A DNA stretch of 64,000 nt from Alteribacillus persepolensis (lineage in GTDB: Bacteria; Bacillota; Bacilli; Bacillales; Marinococcaceae), in assembly GCF_900099605.1 (NCBI RefSeq), contig NZ_FNDK01000018.1:1-64000 (forward strand), given 5' to 3'. Both the position numbers and the translations under genes were made by a program. Positions 54,057 to 63,212 of this stretch are shown here, piece by piece (within the stretch, counting starts at the first letter, position 1; every line of letters starts with the position of its first letter). Below the pieces are notes generated by a model that did not search any database, was not told the DNA's origin, and saw only the letters and a list, made by a program, of their open reading frames with translations.

Positions 54057-55241
54057 ATGGCACAACCGAAGTACATTACGAAAATTGATCAAATTAAAGA
54101 AATTCCGGAAACAGAACGTGAACGGCTGAAAAAAATCACCGAAAAGTTCGTCTTTCGTGTAAATGAGTACTATTTAAGTTTAATTGACTGGGAAGATCCG
54201 AATGATCCAATTAAAAACCTCGTCATTCCAAATGAAGGAGAACTTGCCGAGTACGGACGCTGGGATGCTTCTGATGAAGATACCAACTATGCAGCACCAG
54301 GCTGTCAACATAAGTATGAAACAACAGCACTTCTTATCTGTTCTGAAGTGTGCGGTGCATACTGCCGTTACTGCTTCCGTAAACGCCTCTTCCGTAACGA
54401 CGTAAAAGAAGCTATGTCTGATGTAGACCCAGGTCTTGAGTACATCCGCAACCATCCAGAAATTAATAACGTGCTGCTTACCGGTGGGGATCCGTTAATT
54501 TTGGCAACAAAAAAACTTCGCTATATTATTGAAGAACTCCGTGATATCCCGCATGTTAAAATTATTCGTATCGGCTCCAAACTTCCTGTCTTCAATCCGA
54601 TGAGAATTTATGAAGATGAATCATTGCTTGAGCTGATTAAAGAATATTCAACACCGGATAACCGCATTTACATCATGGCTCATGTCAACCATCCGCGTGA
54701 AATTACAGATGAAGCGAAAAAAGCGTTTCAAGCGCTCCACGATGCTGGTGCGATTGTCGTCAACCAAACTCCAGTATTAAAGGGTATCAACTCGAATTCA
54801 GATGACTTAGCTGAATTGCTGGATAAATTGTCCTGGGCTGGTGTAACACCGTATTATTTCTTTATTAACCGTCCAGTTGCCGGTAATAATGATTTTGTTC
54901 TTACCTTGAAAGAAGCATACGATGCGGTAGAAAAAGCAAAAGCAAAAACGAGCGGCCTTGGAAAACGTATTAGACTCTCTATGAGTCACACATCTGGAAA
55001 AATTGAAATTCTTGCTATTGAAGATGGCAAAGCGTATTTAAAATACCATCAGTCCCGCGACGGACAATATGGAAAGTTTATGGTACTTGATTGCCCGGAT
55101 GACGCTGCTTGGTTTGATGACCTTCCTGGCAATGAACAACATTGGAAAAAACCCGAAAAGAAAATCGAGGAAGTTGTATCTGTTAACAAAATGCCGGATA
55201 TGCCGCAAAAGCGCAAAAGAAGAGCAGCTGCTTCCAAATAA
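54057..55241 (+). CDS. KamA-family radical SAM aminomutase, probably not lysine-specific
   Basis: 394 residues. Radical SAM cluster C99-x3-C103-x2-C106 (CGAYCRYC), TGGDPL, and PLP lysine K315 in HTSGK at the place of Lys337 of clostridial lysine 2,3-aminomutase. The two aspartates that hold the lysine side chain are replaced: Asp293 aligns with R272 (PYYFFINR) and Asp330 with S310 or M309 (LSMSH). Glutamate 2,3-aminomutase is known to have Lys and Asn there, so an acidic substrate is plausible, giving beta-glutamate, a known osmolyte. ATG at 54057 has AAAGGTG 8 bases before; earlier ATGs lack one. No ablB acetyltransferase is adjacent. Confidence 0.85.
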   Translation: MAQPKYITKIDQIKEIPETERERLKKITEKFVFRVNEYYLSLIDWEDPNDPIKNLVIPNEGELAEYGRWDASDEDTNYAAPGCQHKYETTALLICSEVCGAYCRYCFRKRLFRNDVKEAMSDVDPGLEYIRNHPEINNVLLTGGDPLILATKKLRYIIEELRDIPHVKIIRIGSKLPVFNPMRIYEDESLLELIKEYSTPDNRIYIMAHVNHPREITDEAKKAFQALHDAGAIVVNQTPVLKGINSNSDDLAELLDKLSWAGVTPYYFFINRPVAGNNDFVLTLKEAYDAVEKAKAKTSGLGKRIRLSMSHTSGKIEILAIEDGKAYLKYHQSRDGQYGKFMVLDCPDDAAWFDDLPGNEQHWKKPEKKIEEVVSVNKMPDMPQKRKRRAAASK

Positions 55242-55260
55242 TGCCTGCATTAATATTTCG

Positions 55261-55292
55261 TTGGACTTGGCACAAAGCCAAGTCCAATTTCG
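55261..55292 (+). terminator. hairpin after the KamA-family gene
   Basis: TTGGACTTGGC-ACAAA-GCCAAGTCCAA, then TTTCGT; short T run. Confidence 0.65.
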
Positions 55293-55403
55293 TATAAAAA
55301 CAAACAGCCGGTGCTTCAGCGGAATTTTCTTTTTCAGCTATTCTCTCTTGTTTGCTTTTTTCATGTTACACTGTCATAAGAAATTAACAGAAAGGTGTCT
55401 GTC

Positions 55404-56156
55404 ATGTTTCGATTTTATTTGATCCTGATTTTATGTATCTTGCTGACAAGCTGTTCATCATCCCCCTCTTCTGACGGACGCCAATCAACGCAAGCAGAGC
55501 AAACGTCGTTTTCCCTCGATCATTACACGATTCAATTTGAAACAGTAAAAAAAACAACTGCTGCGAATAAAAACGGATTCTTTTTGCATTTCACGGTGCG
55601 GGCAAGTGATCAAAGCAGAAACCTTGTCCCTGCTTCATTTTCGTTCATGTTTCCTGAACAAATCACAGATGATATGGGAAATGAATACAACCGGTTCCAA
55701 GAAACAATCGCAAAGCGCGATAAAACAGACCATCATATTCTTCATGTGCACCAATTTTATCGTGGAAAACCCGCCCCTGACAGCACCCGGTTATATGTTA
55801 CCTGGCAGCTAAAAAAAGAGTCTCAGACAACAGTGGTGTTTGAAAATGTCACCAAAGACATGCTGCCAGTTACACGTGACGAACTCACACTGCAAACATT
55901 AGACTTACAAGACAATCAACTAACGATTCGAGCAGAAGACATGTGGGATGCAAGCGGATTGACATGGCGCCTTTTGATGGATGATGAAAACATCCGCCCG
56001 CTGTTTTCAGAAACAGACAGCGATGAGCGCTCCTTTCACGGTCAGTATCGATTTGCTGTAACTCCTGCTTCCCCCTATACTCTGACAGCCAAACGGACTT
56101 CCTCTCCTGATATGCTGACATGGGAGTTTCCCTTTGTCCTAACGCTTGATAAATAA
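55404..56156 (+). CDS. lipoprotein of unknown function
   Basis: 250 residues. Lipobox LTSC near 15-18, Ser-rich linker, then beta-rich sequence (YTIQFETVKKTTAANKNGFF, TRLYVTWQLKKESQTTVVFE) that looks like an immunoglobulin-like or DUF-type extracellular domain. ATG at 55404 follows GAAAGGTG. Terminator after the stop. No family recognised. Confidence 0.65.
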   Translation: MFRFYLILILCILLTSCSSSPSSDGRQSTQAEQTSFSLDHYTIQFETVKKTTAANKNGFFLHFTVRASDQSRNLVPASFSFMFPEQITDDMGNEYNRFQETIAKRDKTDHHILHVHQFYRGKPAPDSTRLYVTWQLKKESQTTVVFENVTKDMLPVTRDELTLQTLDLQDNQLTIRAEDMWDASGLTWRLLMDDENIRPLFSETDSDERSFHGQYRFAVTPASPYTLTAKRTSSPDMLTWEFPFVLTLDK

Positions 56157-56167
56157 TAAATCTGTAT

Positions 56168-56206
56168 CAAAAGGGCATAAAAATGACCTTTGGACGCCCC
56201 TTTTTG
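56168..56206 (+). terminator. terminator of the lipoprotein gene
   Basis: CAAAAGGGC / GCCCCTTTTTGG arms with a T run. Confidence 0.6.
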
Positions 56207-56500
56207 GTTCTATAAGATTCGTTAAGGATTGCTTATATTCTCTTCTAGGAATGGCTCTTCCTATTCTCTTGCTGCAGGCAAGACTTCAGCTGACCAGCAG
56301 AAAATCACCGCCGGTGAACCTTCAGCGCTTGCTTCGACGCGGCAGAACATGCTAGTGCCGGCACACGATGTGGCTGGTCTTAACCGACGCCCCACAAGCG
56401 TCTCATTTGATTGCCATTCAAGGGTGTTAAAATGAAAAATAGCTCCTATCGTTCTTTCGCCATTTGATTTAAAACTCCCTTTTCATGTTACATATGCAAA
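56207..56500. other. gene-free stretch
   Basis: No coding sequence recognised. CTTGCTGCAGGCAAG is a small dyad near 56268; otherwise nothing. Confidence 0.4.
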
Positions 56501-56640
56501 AAATCGCCGCTTTTCGTATAATGAAGGCACTCAGCCACTGCATAAACGAAAGCAGGCGATTTGTCATGAGTAACCAAAAGGCTACTTTCCAATATTGCAC
56601 CATAAATAAGTTGTATCTTTCTATGGATTTTTCCAATCAG
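56501..56640 (+). pseudogene. possible IS1182-type transposase 5' fragment
   Basis: An ATG at 56566 opens MSNQKATFQYCTINKLYLSM-DFSNQ, like the (Y)xxNQLxLPMDL start of IS1182-family transposases. Similarity ends at about 56640. Upstream, AAATCGCCGCTTTTCG (56501) pairs with CGAAAGCAGGCGATTT (56547), a hairpin of the sort found before IS transposase genes. The rest to 56822 shows no gene. Recognition is weak. Confidence 0.35.
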
Positions 56641-56822
56641 CAGCTTTTAACTCAGCCCCCACTACATCTTTTCTTTTATACATTTCATATCCTCCGCTGC
56701 TTATCGACACTATTTTCGACGCTTCGAGGATTTGTGAAGGCATTTCCTAGGAAATAGTCTTCTTCCCCGCAGAAAAAGCAGCTGGATAGTGAGGTGTGCC
56801 GCTTCGCAGACTTGTTAGATAT

Positions 56823-57617
56823 TCACCCTAATACTGCTTTATCATTTGCCATTTTCTCACCGCGAATGTGCTGGAATTCATCTAGTAACTTTTCAATCGT
56901 CAACGCTTCTTTTTCTTGTCCCTCTACATCAAGAATAATTTGTCCTTTATCCATCATAATTAACCGGTTGCCCAAATCCAATGCTTGCTGCATGTTATGC
57001 GTTACCATGAGCGTTGTTAGCTGAAACTTATCAACAATATCAGCCGTAATATCCGTAATCAGTTCCGCTCGGGACGGATCCAGCGCTGCTGTATGTTCAT
57101 CTAAAAGAAGGATATTTGGTTCAGTAAACGTTGCCATTAACAAGGACAACGCCTGCCTTTCTCCCCCTGATAACAATCCAACTTTCGCCGTTAACCGATC
57201 TTCTAATCCCAGGTTCAATGTTTCCAAGTGTTCTTTAAATAACGTTTTTCGCTTTTTATTCACACCGGGCTTTAAACCGCGCTTTTTATTGCGGGCAAAG
57301 GCCATCGCCAAATTTTCTTCAATTGTCATCGATGGAGCCGTTCCTGCCATCGGGTCTTGAAAGACTCTGCCAATCAACTGTGAACGCTGATACTCTTGCA
57401 GATGTGTCACTTGCTTATCATCAATAACAACATCGCCGGTATCTGGCAAGAGCGAACCAGAAATGACATTCATTAATGTCGATTTACCGGCACCGTTGCT
57501 TCCAATAACGGTTAGAAAATCGCCATGACCAAGCTGCAAGTCAACGTGCTGCAATGCTTTCTTTTCATCCATGGTTCCTTCATTAAACGTTAATGATATA
57601 TGATTTAACTCCAGCAT
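56823..57617 (-). CDS. ABC transporter ATP-binding protein
   Basis: 264 residues. Walker A GSNGAGKST, signature LSGGERQALSLLM, Walker B ILLLDEHTAALDP and the switch histidine in MVTHNMQQAL. It belongs with the permease and binding protein upstream (gap 15 bases). The set resembles the TrpXYZ-type systems for aromatic or branched substrates. Confidence 0.93.
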   Translation of the reverse strand: MLELNHISLTFNEGTMDEKKALQHVDLQLGHGDFLTVIGSNGAGKSTLMNVISGSLLPDTGDVVIDDKQVTHLQEYQRSQLIGRVFQDPMAGTAPSMTIEENLAMAFARNKKRGLKPGVNKKRKTLFKEHLETLNLGLEDRLTAKVGLLSGGERQALSLLMATFTEPNILLLDEHTAALDPSRAELITDITADIVDKFQLTTLMVTHNMQQALDLGNRLIMMDKGQIILDVEGQEKEALTIEKLLDEFQHIRGEKMANDKAVLG

Positions 57618-57632
57618 TCCCCTCTCTCCTTT

Positions 57633-58613
57633 CTACTTCCCTGCCATAGTCGCTATCTCCTTGCGTTTACGGAGCCTTCGCCGTTTTTCACGCTGTGCGT
57701 CTAATAATTTCGGAGTGACTAGTGCAGCTACGACAATGATCGCTGTAATCAGTTTCATGTCTCCTGTTTCTAAAAAATCAACCCGAAGTGCCATCGATAC
57801 GACAATTCGATAAATGATGGCTCCGCCAATAACAGCAAGCGTCGTTCGTGCAATGGATTTTGTTCCAAATAATGCTTCCCCGATAATCACAGAAGCCAGG
57901 CCGATAATAATCATTCCAATACCCATACCAGCGTCAGCAAATCCGCCGTGCTGAGCAATTAACGCACCAGACAATGCTACAAATGCGTTAGAGATGCCCA
58001 CTCCAACAATAATGAGTATATCGGTATTGGCAGAAAAGCTGCGTATCATTTTTTTGTTATCACCAGTGGCCCGCAATGCAAGACCTACTTCGGTTTTCAA
58101 AAAATAATCGGTCACAAATTTAATTATTAGTGTAATGATCAGGGCAAAAAATATAACCGCCCACGTTCTCGGGGAGCTCTCTATGCCCAGCCAAGCAATT
58201 ATCGCATGAAACGGCGCACTTAAGTTCAAGCTTTCCCAAAGTGATACAACCGGTGTAAAGACGGTTGATTCATTCAAAAGCGGAATATTGGACTGCCCCA
58301 TAATGCGCAAATTAATCGAGTACAGGGCAATCATCATCAGAATCCCCGATAAAAGCGGATTGATTTTTCCTTTTGTATGCAAAAGCCCCGTTACACATCC
58401 AGCTATAAAACCCGCGGCAACCGCTGTAATTGTTGCTGTCAGCGGTGACTGGCCGTTTACAATCATCACTGCAGCAACGGCTGCTCCCGTAACAAAACTT
58501 CCATCTACTGTTAAGTCAGGAAAATCAAGCACTCGAAATGTAATATACACGCCCAGTGCCATTAATGCGTAGATAATCCCAGACTCTACTGCACCAAATA
58601 TCGATACAAACAT
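57633..58613 (-). CDS. ABC transporter permease (BPD_transp_2-type)
   Basis: 326 residues, eight to nine helices, beginning MFVSIFGAVESGIIYALMAL; FRVLDFPDLTVDGSFVTGAA and EVGLALRATGDNKKMIRSF (EAA-like loop) are typical. ATG at 58613 after GGGGGAGTCAGAGG; the longer frame crosses the intergenic hairpin. Partner of the adjacent binding protein and ATPase. Confidence 0.9.
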   Translation of the reverse strand: MFVSIFGAVESGIIYALMALGVYITFRVLDFPDLTVDGSFVTGAAVAAVMIVNGQSPLTATITAVAAGFIAGCVTGLLHTKGKINPLLSGILMMIALYSINLRIMGQSNIPLLNESTVFTPVVSLWESLNLSAPFHAIIAWLGIESSPRTWAVIFFALIITLIIKFVTDYFLKTEVGLALRATGDNKKMIRSFSANTDILIIVGVGISNAFVALSGALIAQHGGFADAGMGIGMIIIGLASVIIGEALFGTKSIARTTLAVIGGAIIYRIVVSMALRVDFLETGDMKLITAIIVVAALVTPKLLDAQREKRRRLRKRKEIATMAGK

Positions 58614-58641
58614 ACCTCTGACTCCCCCATTCTGCCTAAAC

Positions 58642-58684
58642 AAAAGGCTTGGCCTGTTACTCCCTTTGGAGATGGCCAAGCCTG
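58642..58684 (-). terminator. attenuating hairpin between binding protein and permease genes
   Basis: AGGCTTGGCC / GGCCAAGCCT with TTTTG on the minus strand. It probably lowers permease and ATPase transcription relative to the binding protein. Confidence 0.65.
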
Positions 58685-58690
58685 CTGCGT

Positions 58691-59722
58691 TTACTCGTTG
58701 ATAAATTCTGCACTTTCTTCCCAATCTTCATGAATCTCGATGCCTTGTGCTTCTGCTGCTTCTTTATTAATAATCAAATTAATGTTTTCTGGATATTCTG
58801 CTGGGATGTCTGACGGCGTTTGTTCCCCGCTTAGAATATCGGCTGCCATCTCTCCAGCACGATAGCCAATGGCACGGTAGTCAATACCATACGCTGCAAA
58901 AGCACCGCGCTCCAGTGAATCCGCTTCTCCTGCGAACAGCGGAATACCTTGTGTTTCTGCTATACCAACAACCGTCTCTAATGCAGAGACTACTGTATTG
59001 TCGGTCACGATATACATGGCATCTACTTCCCCAACTAACGATTCAGCTGCCTGCTGCACCTCAGCAGACGATGACACACTTCTTGTTGTCATCTCTAAAT
59101 CCGTACCTTCCATTGCTGCTTCTACTTCTTCAATTTGTGACACCGAGTTCTGCTCACCAGAGTTATAAATCATGCCAACATTTGCTTCTGGAAAATAATC
59201 AGCAATAAATTCAACCGTTTTTTGGATACCTTCTGGATGTAAATCCATCACACCTGTCACCAATTCGCTTGGTGTTTCCAACTCTTCAATTAAGCCAGCT
59301 TCCACTGCATCGGTCACAGACGTGAATACAATCGGTGTGTCAGTGCTTGCTTGCAGTGCTGCTTGTGCACTTGGTGTTGAATTAGCAAAGATTAAATCAA
59401 CGTCATCTGCAATAAAATTGTTCGCAATCGTTACGGTGTTGTTTTGGTCATTTTGCGCGTTCTGATAATCATATTCAATGTTTTCTCCTTCGGTGTATCC
59501 TTCATCTTCCAAAGCTTCTTTAAACCCTGCATATGCTTCATCTAAAGAAGGATGTTCGACAATTTGTGTCGCTCCGACAACGACTGGCTCTTCTGTATCT
59601 CCTTCAGCCGCCTCTTCTTCTCCTTCATTGGAAGCATCTTCATCATTCCCTGATCCACACGCTGTCAGAACGGTTATTGAAAGCGCTCCGCCAAGCAGCA
59701 GCTGCAGCCACCTTTTTTTCAT
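58691..59722 (-). CDS. ABC transporter substrate-binding lipoprotein (ABC_sub_bind family)
   Basis: 343 residues. Lipobox LTAC near 21, acidic linker (NEGEEEAAEGDTEE), then the PF04392-type binding domain: VGATQIVEHPSLDEAYAGFK, NNFIADDVDLIFANSTPSAQ, TPIVFTSVTDAVEAGLIEEL. This family includes TrpX-like tryptophan/tyrosine binders. No T-box consensus was seen upstream. Operon with permease and ATPase. Confidence 0.9.
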   Translation of the reverse strand: MKKRWLQLLLGGALSITVLTACGSGNDEDASNEGEEEAAEGDTEEPVVVGATQIVEHPSLDEAYAGFKEALEDEGYTEGENIEYDYQNAQNDQNNTVTIANNFIADDVDLIFANSTPSAQAALQASTDTPIVFTSVTDAVEAGLIEELETPSELVTGVMDLHPEGIQKTVEFIADYFPEANVGMIYNSGEQNSVSQIEEVEAAMEGTDLEMTTRSVSSSAEVQQAAESLVGEVDAMYIVTDNTVVSALETVVGIAETQGIPLFAGEADSLERGAFAAYGIDYRAIGYRAGEMAADILSGEQTPSDIPAEYPENINLIINKEAAEAQGIEIHEDWEESAEFINE

Positions 59723-60024
59723 TATTTTTCCCCCTTGTTATATGTATAAATTTTTCTAATAGTTACATTTATCTTAAATTATTCTACAAAAATTGTAAAC
59801 TATCTTTTTTTTCTGCATTAAAGCGTTTCAGGAACAAAACGTATTCCCCTGTGAAACAGGTTTTATATAGTTTATTAGAGGTATTACCACCTCCTTCCTT
59901 CTGGCAGGATAAAGCTTTTGCTGCTCCTTTTCCTGCAGTCGTCTTCCCTGCTCACTGAGTCTCTATGGCAGCAGCCGGCGTTTTTATTCTTTTATCCTTT
60001 AACAGAGATAACCGTTCCTAAAGT
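59723..60024. repeat. leader of the ABC operon plus a worn repeat copy
   Basis: The right part (from about 59950) has GCAGCCGGCGTTTTTATTCT and CTTTTATCCTTTAACAG, a worn form of the dispersed repeat. The left part holds the ABC promoter. Between, GTTTCA..GGGGAA / TTCCTGAAAC forms a weak hairpin in the leader. Confidence 0.4.
59771..59799 (-). promoter_or_regulatory. promoter of the ABC operon
   Basis: On the minus strand TTTACA (59794-59799), 17 bases, TAAGAT (59771-59776), about 50 bases before the binding-protein gene. Confidence 0.6.
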
Positions 60025-60069
60025 GAAAAAAGGCTGCCTCAAGGAAAAATCCTTGTAAGACAGCCTTTC
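60025..60069 (-). terminator. terminator of the 190-residue membrane protein gene
   Basis: AAAGGCTGcCTcAAGG / CCTTGTAAGACAGCCTTT hairpin after the stop, with T run on the minus strand. Confidence 0.75.
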
Positions 60070-60075
60070 TAATCC

Positions 60076-60648
60076 TTATTCTGATTCTGCTGTTATATCT
60101 ACACGTACAGCCGGCAGTTCTGTACCGGATGCCGCCTGTGTATCATTTTCAATCTGCGGCTTCCATTCTGACTCGTAGATTTGGCGAAAATCAAGCCTAG
60201 CTCGGTTGGAAAACACACCATTTCCTGTAATATAATCGTTATACTCATTTACAAGCGCCTCTTCATCTGTGATGGTAAATGTAAGTGTATACAAATCACC
60301 GTCTATTTCGTCTTCAACAGAATACCCGTAATCATACAAACGTTCAAGGACAGCATAGTCTCCAAATGGAACAACGACAGCTTGAGTGGTATGGACACGT
60401 TCACTTTCTCCTGCTGTCAGCACACGCTCTCCTTCTGAGGCTCTATCGGTAAACACATTCGCTGTATAAAGGTATACCAGCCCCATCACCACAGCCAACC
60501 CAAGAGAAGCTGCCCGTTCTAGTACTTTTTGATGCTTATCCCGTTTTTTTAGAACAGAATGAAGCAGCCATCCTGTTAGAAAAGCGACAGCTAGTATGAC
60601 AATCGATAGTAGTAAATAAAACAACCACGGTTCAAACGTCCATATCAT
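60076..60648 (-). CDS. two-helix membrane protein of unknown function
   Basis: 190 residues, two N-terminal helices (about 8-27 and 42-60) and an extracytoplasmic, acidic domain (TLTFTITDEEALVNEYNDYI). ATG at 60648 follows AAAAGG. Divergent from the radical SAM gene. Family not recognised. Confidence 0.6.
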   Translation of the reverse strand: MIWTFEPWLFYLLLSIVILAVAFLTGWLLHSVLKKRDKHQKVLERAASLGLAVVMGLVYLYTANVFTDRASEGERVLTAGESERVHTTQAVVVPFGDYAVLERLYDYGYSVEDEIDGDLYTLTFTITDEEALVNEYNDYITGNGVFSNRARLDFRQIYESEWKPQIENDTQAASGTELPAVRVDITAESE

Positions 60649-60784
60649 GTCTATCATCCTTTTATAGAGCTCGATATTTTCTTTGCTGGCACCCGCCAAC
60701 AGAAGAAATGAAAGCCGCACATATGATATCATATTCCTAGCATTTTTTGCGAAACATGCGTCACATACAAAGGAGAGATTTTGT

Positions 60785-62548
60785 TTGAATGTTATTGCAG
60801 CAACTTTAAACGCAAAATATATCCATACTTGCCTGGCTTTGCGTTATTTAAAAGCATTTGCCGAACCAGATTTTCCAGTTGAGATAGCAGAATATACAAT
60901 TAAAGATCCGGCCATGAACATTGTCACCGACTTGTATGAAAGAAAGCCGGATGTAGTAGGTTTTTCTTGCTATATTTGGAATATCGAAGAGACGATAGAA
61001 GTTGTATCAATGCTGAAAAAAATTGATCCAGCACTTACTATTGTCCTCGGCGGACCAGAAGTTTCCTATGACACTGACTATTGGATGAAACGTCTTCCTG
61101 AAGTAGATTTCATCGTCATGGGAGAGGGCGAAGAAACGTTTAAACATTTATTAGAAGAGCTAAGTGGAGAGAAAAAGTTTCATATGGTATTTGGCACAGC
61201 TTATCGCAAAGATGGCAAAGTGCGTATCAATCCGCCGCGGCCGAAAGTAGAACTTGCGGATGTCCCAAGTCCGTACCGCTTCCAAGAAGACACCGATGCA
61301 TTATCTAAGCGCATTACGTATTTTGAGACAAGCCGCGGCTGTCCGTTTAGCTGTCAGTTCTGCTTGTCATCGATTGAAAACGGCGTTCGTTATTTTGATA
61401 TAGAAAAAGTGAAAAGTGATTTGCTTTATTTAATTGAAAATGGAGCAAAAATGATTAAATTTGTCGATCGTACGTTTAATATTCAGCGTGAATATGCCAG
61501 AGAGATTTTTCAGTTTCTTATCGATAACCACCAAGGCTGCCAGTTTCAATTTGAAATAACAGCAGATATTATGCCGCCGGAACTATTGCAGTTTTTAAAT
61601 GACCATGCTCCGCCAGGAATTTTTCGGTTTGAAATAGGCGTACAGTCTACTAATGATGCAACCAATAAATTAGTCAAACGCCACCAAAACTTAAAAAAGC
61701 TGGAGCGTACTGTCACGATGGTAAAAGAAGGCGGAAAAATCGATCAGCATCTCGATTTAATCGCTGGACTTCCTGAAGAAGACTACGACCGGTTCAAGCA
61801 AACATTTAACGATGTATTTGCAATGGAGCCCGAAGAACTGCAGCTTGGATTTTTAAAAATGCTGCGCGGGACAGGACTTCGCATCCAAGCAGAGGACTAC
61901 GGGTATGTATACATGGACAATGCTCCATATGAAATGCTAAGCAACAACGTCCTCAGCTTTGCAGATATCGCCCGTATTAAACGAGTGGAAGATATCTTAG
62001 AGAAGTATTGGAATGACCATCGCATGGATCACACGATTGAATACTTAGTGACGCATTGTTTTCCTACTGCTTTTGATTTTTTCCAAGAGTTTGGTGACTA
62101 TTGGCATGAAAAAGGCTGGGGCCGGATTGGACATCAGCTCGAAGATTTATTTTTGCGCCTTGAAGAGTTTTTAACGTATAAAAATATTGAAAATATCGAT
62201 ATAATCAAGGGCTTGATGACCTATGATTACTATCTCCATCAAAAACACCGCCCTCGCAAAACATGGACGGCACCGGTTCTCTCCAAAGAGGAACAAACCG
62301 ATTTAGCCCGATTGTTTGCTAACTATCCGGAGATTGTACATTTGCCGGTAACACTGAAAAAACAGGATTGGCAAAAACATACGGTCAGCGAATTGCTTCC
62401 ATTCTCGCTTAAAACGTATATAGAAACAGGAAACATTGTCAAACACCAAGAATTGCTGCTTATACATTATGATGTCAAAAATCAAACAAAGACGACACGA
62501 TTTATTCCTTATCACACGATTGAACAGAGCTTGCCTGCTGTTCCATAA
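60785..62548 (+). CDS. B12-binding radical SAM protein (DUF4080-type)
   Basis: 587 residues. N-terminal cobalamin-binding-like Rossmann part (about 1-150: LNVIAATLNAKYIHTCLALR, PDVVGFSCYIWNIEETIEVV); radical SAM core with cluster C-x3-C-x2-C in GCPFSCQFCLSS; and a long C-terminal region typical of DUF4080 proteins. Substrate unknown; relatives act as methylthio- or methyltransferases, or bind no B12 at all. TTG start 6-7 bases after AAAGGAGAG. No partner gene. Confidence 0.85.
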   Translation: MNVIAATLNAKYIHTCLALRYLKAFAEPDFPVEIAEYTIKDPAMNIVTDLYERKPDVVGFSCYIWNIEETIEVVSMLKKIDPALTIVLGGPEVSYDTDYWMKRLPEVDFIVMGEGEETFKHLLEELSGEKKFHMVFGTAYRKDGKVRINPPRPKVELADVPSPYRFQEDTDALSKRITYFETSRGCPFSCQFCLSSIENGVRYFDIEKVKSDLLYLIENGAKMIKFVDRTFNIQREYAREIFQFLIDNHQGCQFQFEITADIMPPELLQFLNDHAPPGIFRFEIGVQSTNDATNKLVKRHQNLKKLERTVTMVKEGGKIDQHLDLIAGLPEEDYDRFKQTFNDVFAMEPEELQLGFLKMLRGTGLRIQAEDYGYVYMDNAPYEMLSNNVLSFADIARIKRVEDILEKYWNDHRMDHTIEYLVTHCFPTAFDFFQEFGDYWHEKGWGRIGHQLEDLFLRLEEFLTYKNIENIDIIKGLMTYDYYLHQKHRPRKTWTAPVLSKEEQTDLARLFANYPEIVHLPVTLKKQDWQKHTVSELLPFSLKTYIETGNIVKHQELLLIHYDVKNQTKTTRFIPYHTIEQSLPAVP

Positions 62549-62584
62549 CGTCATAAGTAAGCACATGGCCTGGCTTTGCAGCTT

Positions 62585-62745
62585 CAAAGAAAAGCGCAAG
62601 CGCCGTGCTCACGAGCGACAAGTCCTGGAGGGCCGGCTTATGGAAAACTGACCTTTGCTTTCCATGGACGGACCGAAGGAACCTCGAGCGAGTAGGCGCT
62701 TGCGCTGGACAAAGAAAACGCCAAACTTTTATCCTTTCTTACCTT
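62585..62745 (+). repeat. dispersed repeat, copy with perfect terminal inverted repeats
   Basis: AGCGCAAGCGCC at 62595 and GGCGCTTGCGCT at 62695 are exact inverted partners. Between them: GACAAGTCCTGGAGGGC, CTTTGCTTTCCATGGACGG, CCTCGAGCGAG. The tail AAAACGCC and CTTTTATCCTTTCTT leads into the next terminator. Confidence 0.8.
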
Positions 62746-62754
62746 ATGAAAAAT

Positions 62755-62795
62755 GACAACGGCCCTTTCCCGTTTTCATCGGGAGGGCTGCTGTC
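62755..62795 (-). terminator. terminator of the hsp20 gene
   Basis: GACAaCGGCCCTTTCCCG / CGGGAGGGCTGcTGTC, just past the stop; weak T tract. Confidence 0.55.
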
Positions 62796-62798
62796 CTA

Positions 62799-63212
62799 TC
62801 ACTTGAAATGATGGCTGGGGCTGTTATCTTTAGGAACATGAAGGGTTAACACGCCGTCATTGTGTGTGACAGTCATTTCTTCACCACGGATGGCACCGAG
62901 GTAGATTTTTTTATAAAAATGTCCAAATTGAGCTGTCTGTTCATAGTACCCTTCACTTTCCACCATATTTCTTTCATCATGCACCGCTTGAATAAGCACA
63001 TACTGACGGCCGTATTCAACCTGAATGCCATCACGCTGAAATCCTGGCAGCACCACTTGTACAGTATAGCTGTCTGCCTCTTCCACTACTTGGACGTTAA
63101 AACCATCTTCCATATGTTGAAGCATAGCAAACATATCACGTGGACATACATGCTCGAATGCATCATTTACTGCCTCTATCCATTGAGGATACCAATTTGG
63201 TTTCTTGTACAT
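62799..63212 (-). CDS. Hsp20/alpha-crystallin family protein
   Basis: 137 residues. Alpha-crystallin domain with YTVQVVLPGFQRDGIQVEYG, IQAVHDERNM and the closing GVLTLHVPK (GxLxLxxPK) motif. Small ATP-independent chaperone; in Bacillus one homologue (CotP) is in the spore coat. Start at the ATG of MYKKPNW, 6 bases after AGGGGG. Confidence 0.88.
   Translation of the reverse strand: MYKKPNWYPQWIEAVNDAFEHVCPRDMFAMLQHMEDGFNVQVVEEADSYTVQVVLPGFQRDGIQVEYGRQYVLIQAVHDERNMVESEGYYEQTAQFGHFYKKIYLGAIRGEEMTVTHNDGVLTLHVPKDNSPSHHFK

Noticed and set aside
54057-55241. Naming the enzyme lysine 2,3-aminomutase with Nepsilon-acetyl-beta-lysine synthesis
   Set aside because: Lysine side-chain aspartates are replaced and no ablB acetyltransferase is adjacent.
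56640-56760. 20-codon minus-strand peptide beginning MYKRKDVVGAELK after GGAGG
   Set aside because: Very short, followed by TAG, no supporting context; could be a micropeptide but not supportable.
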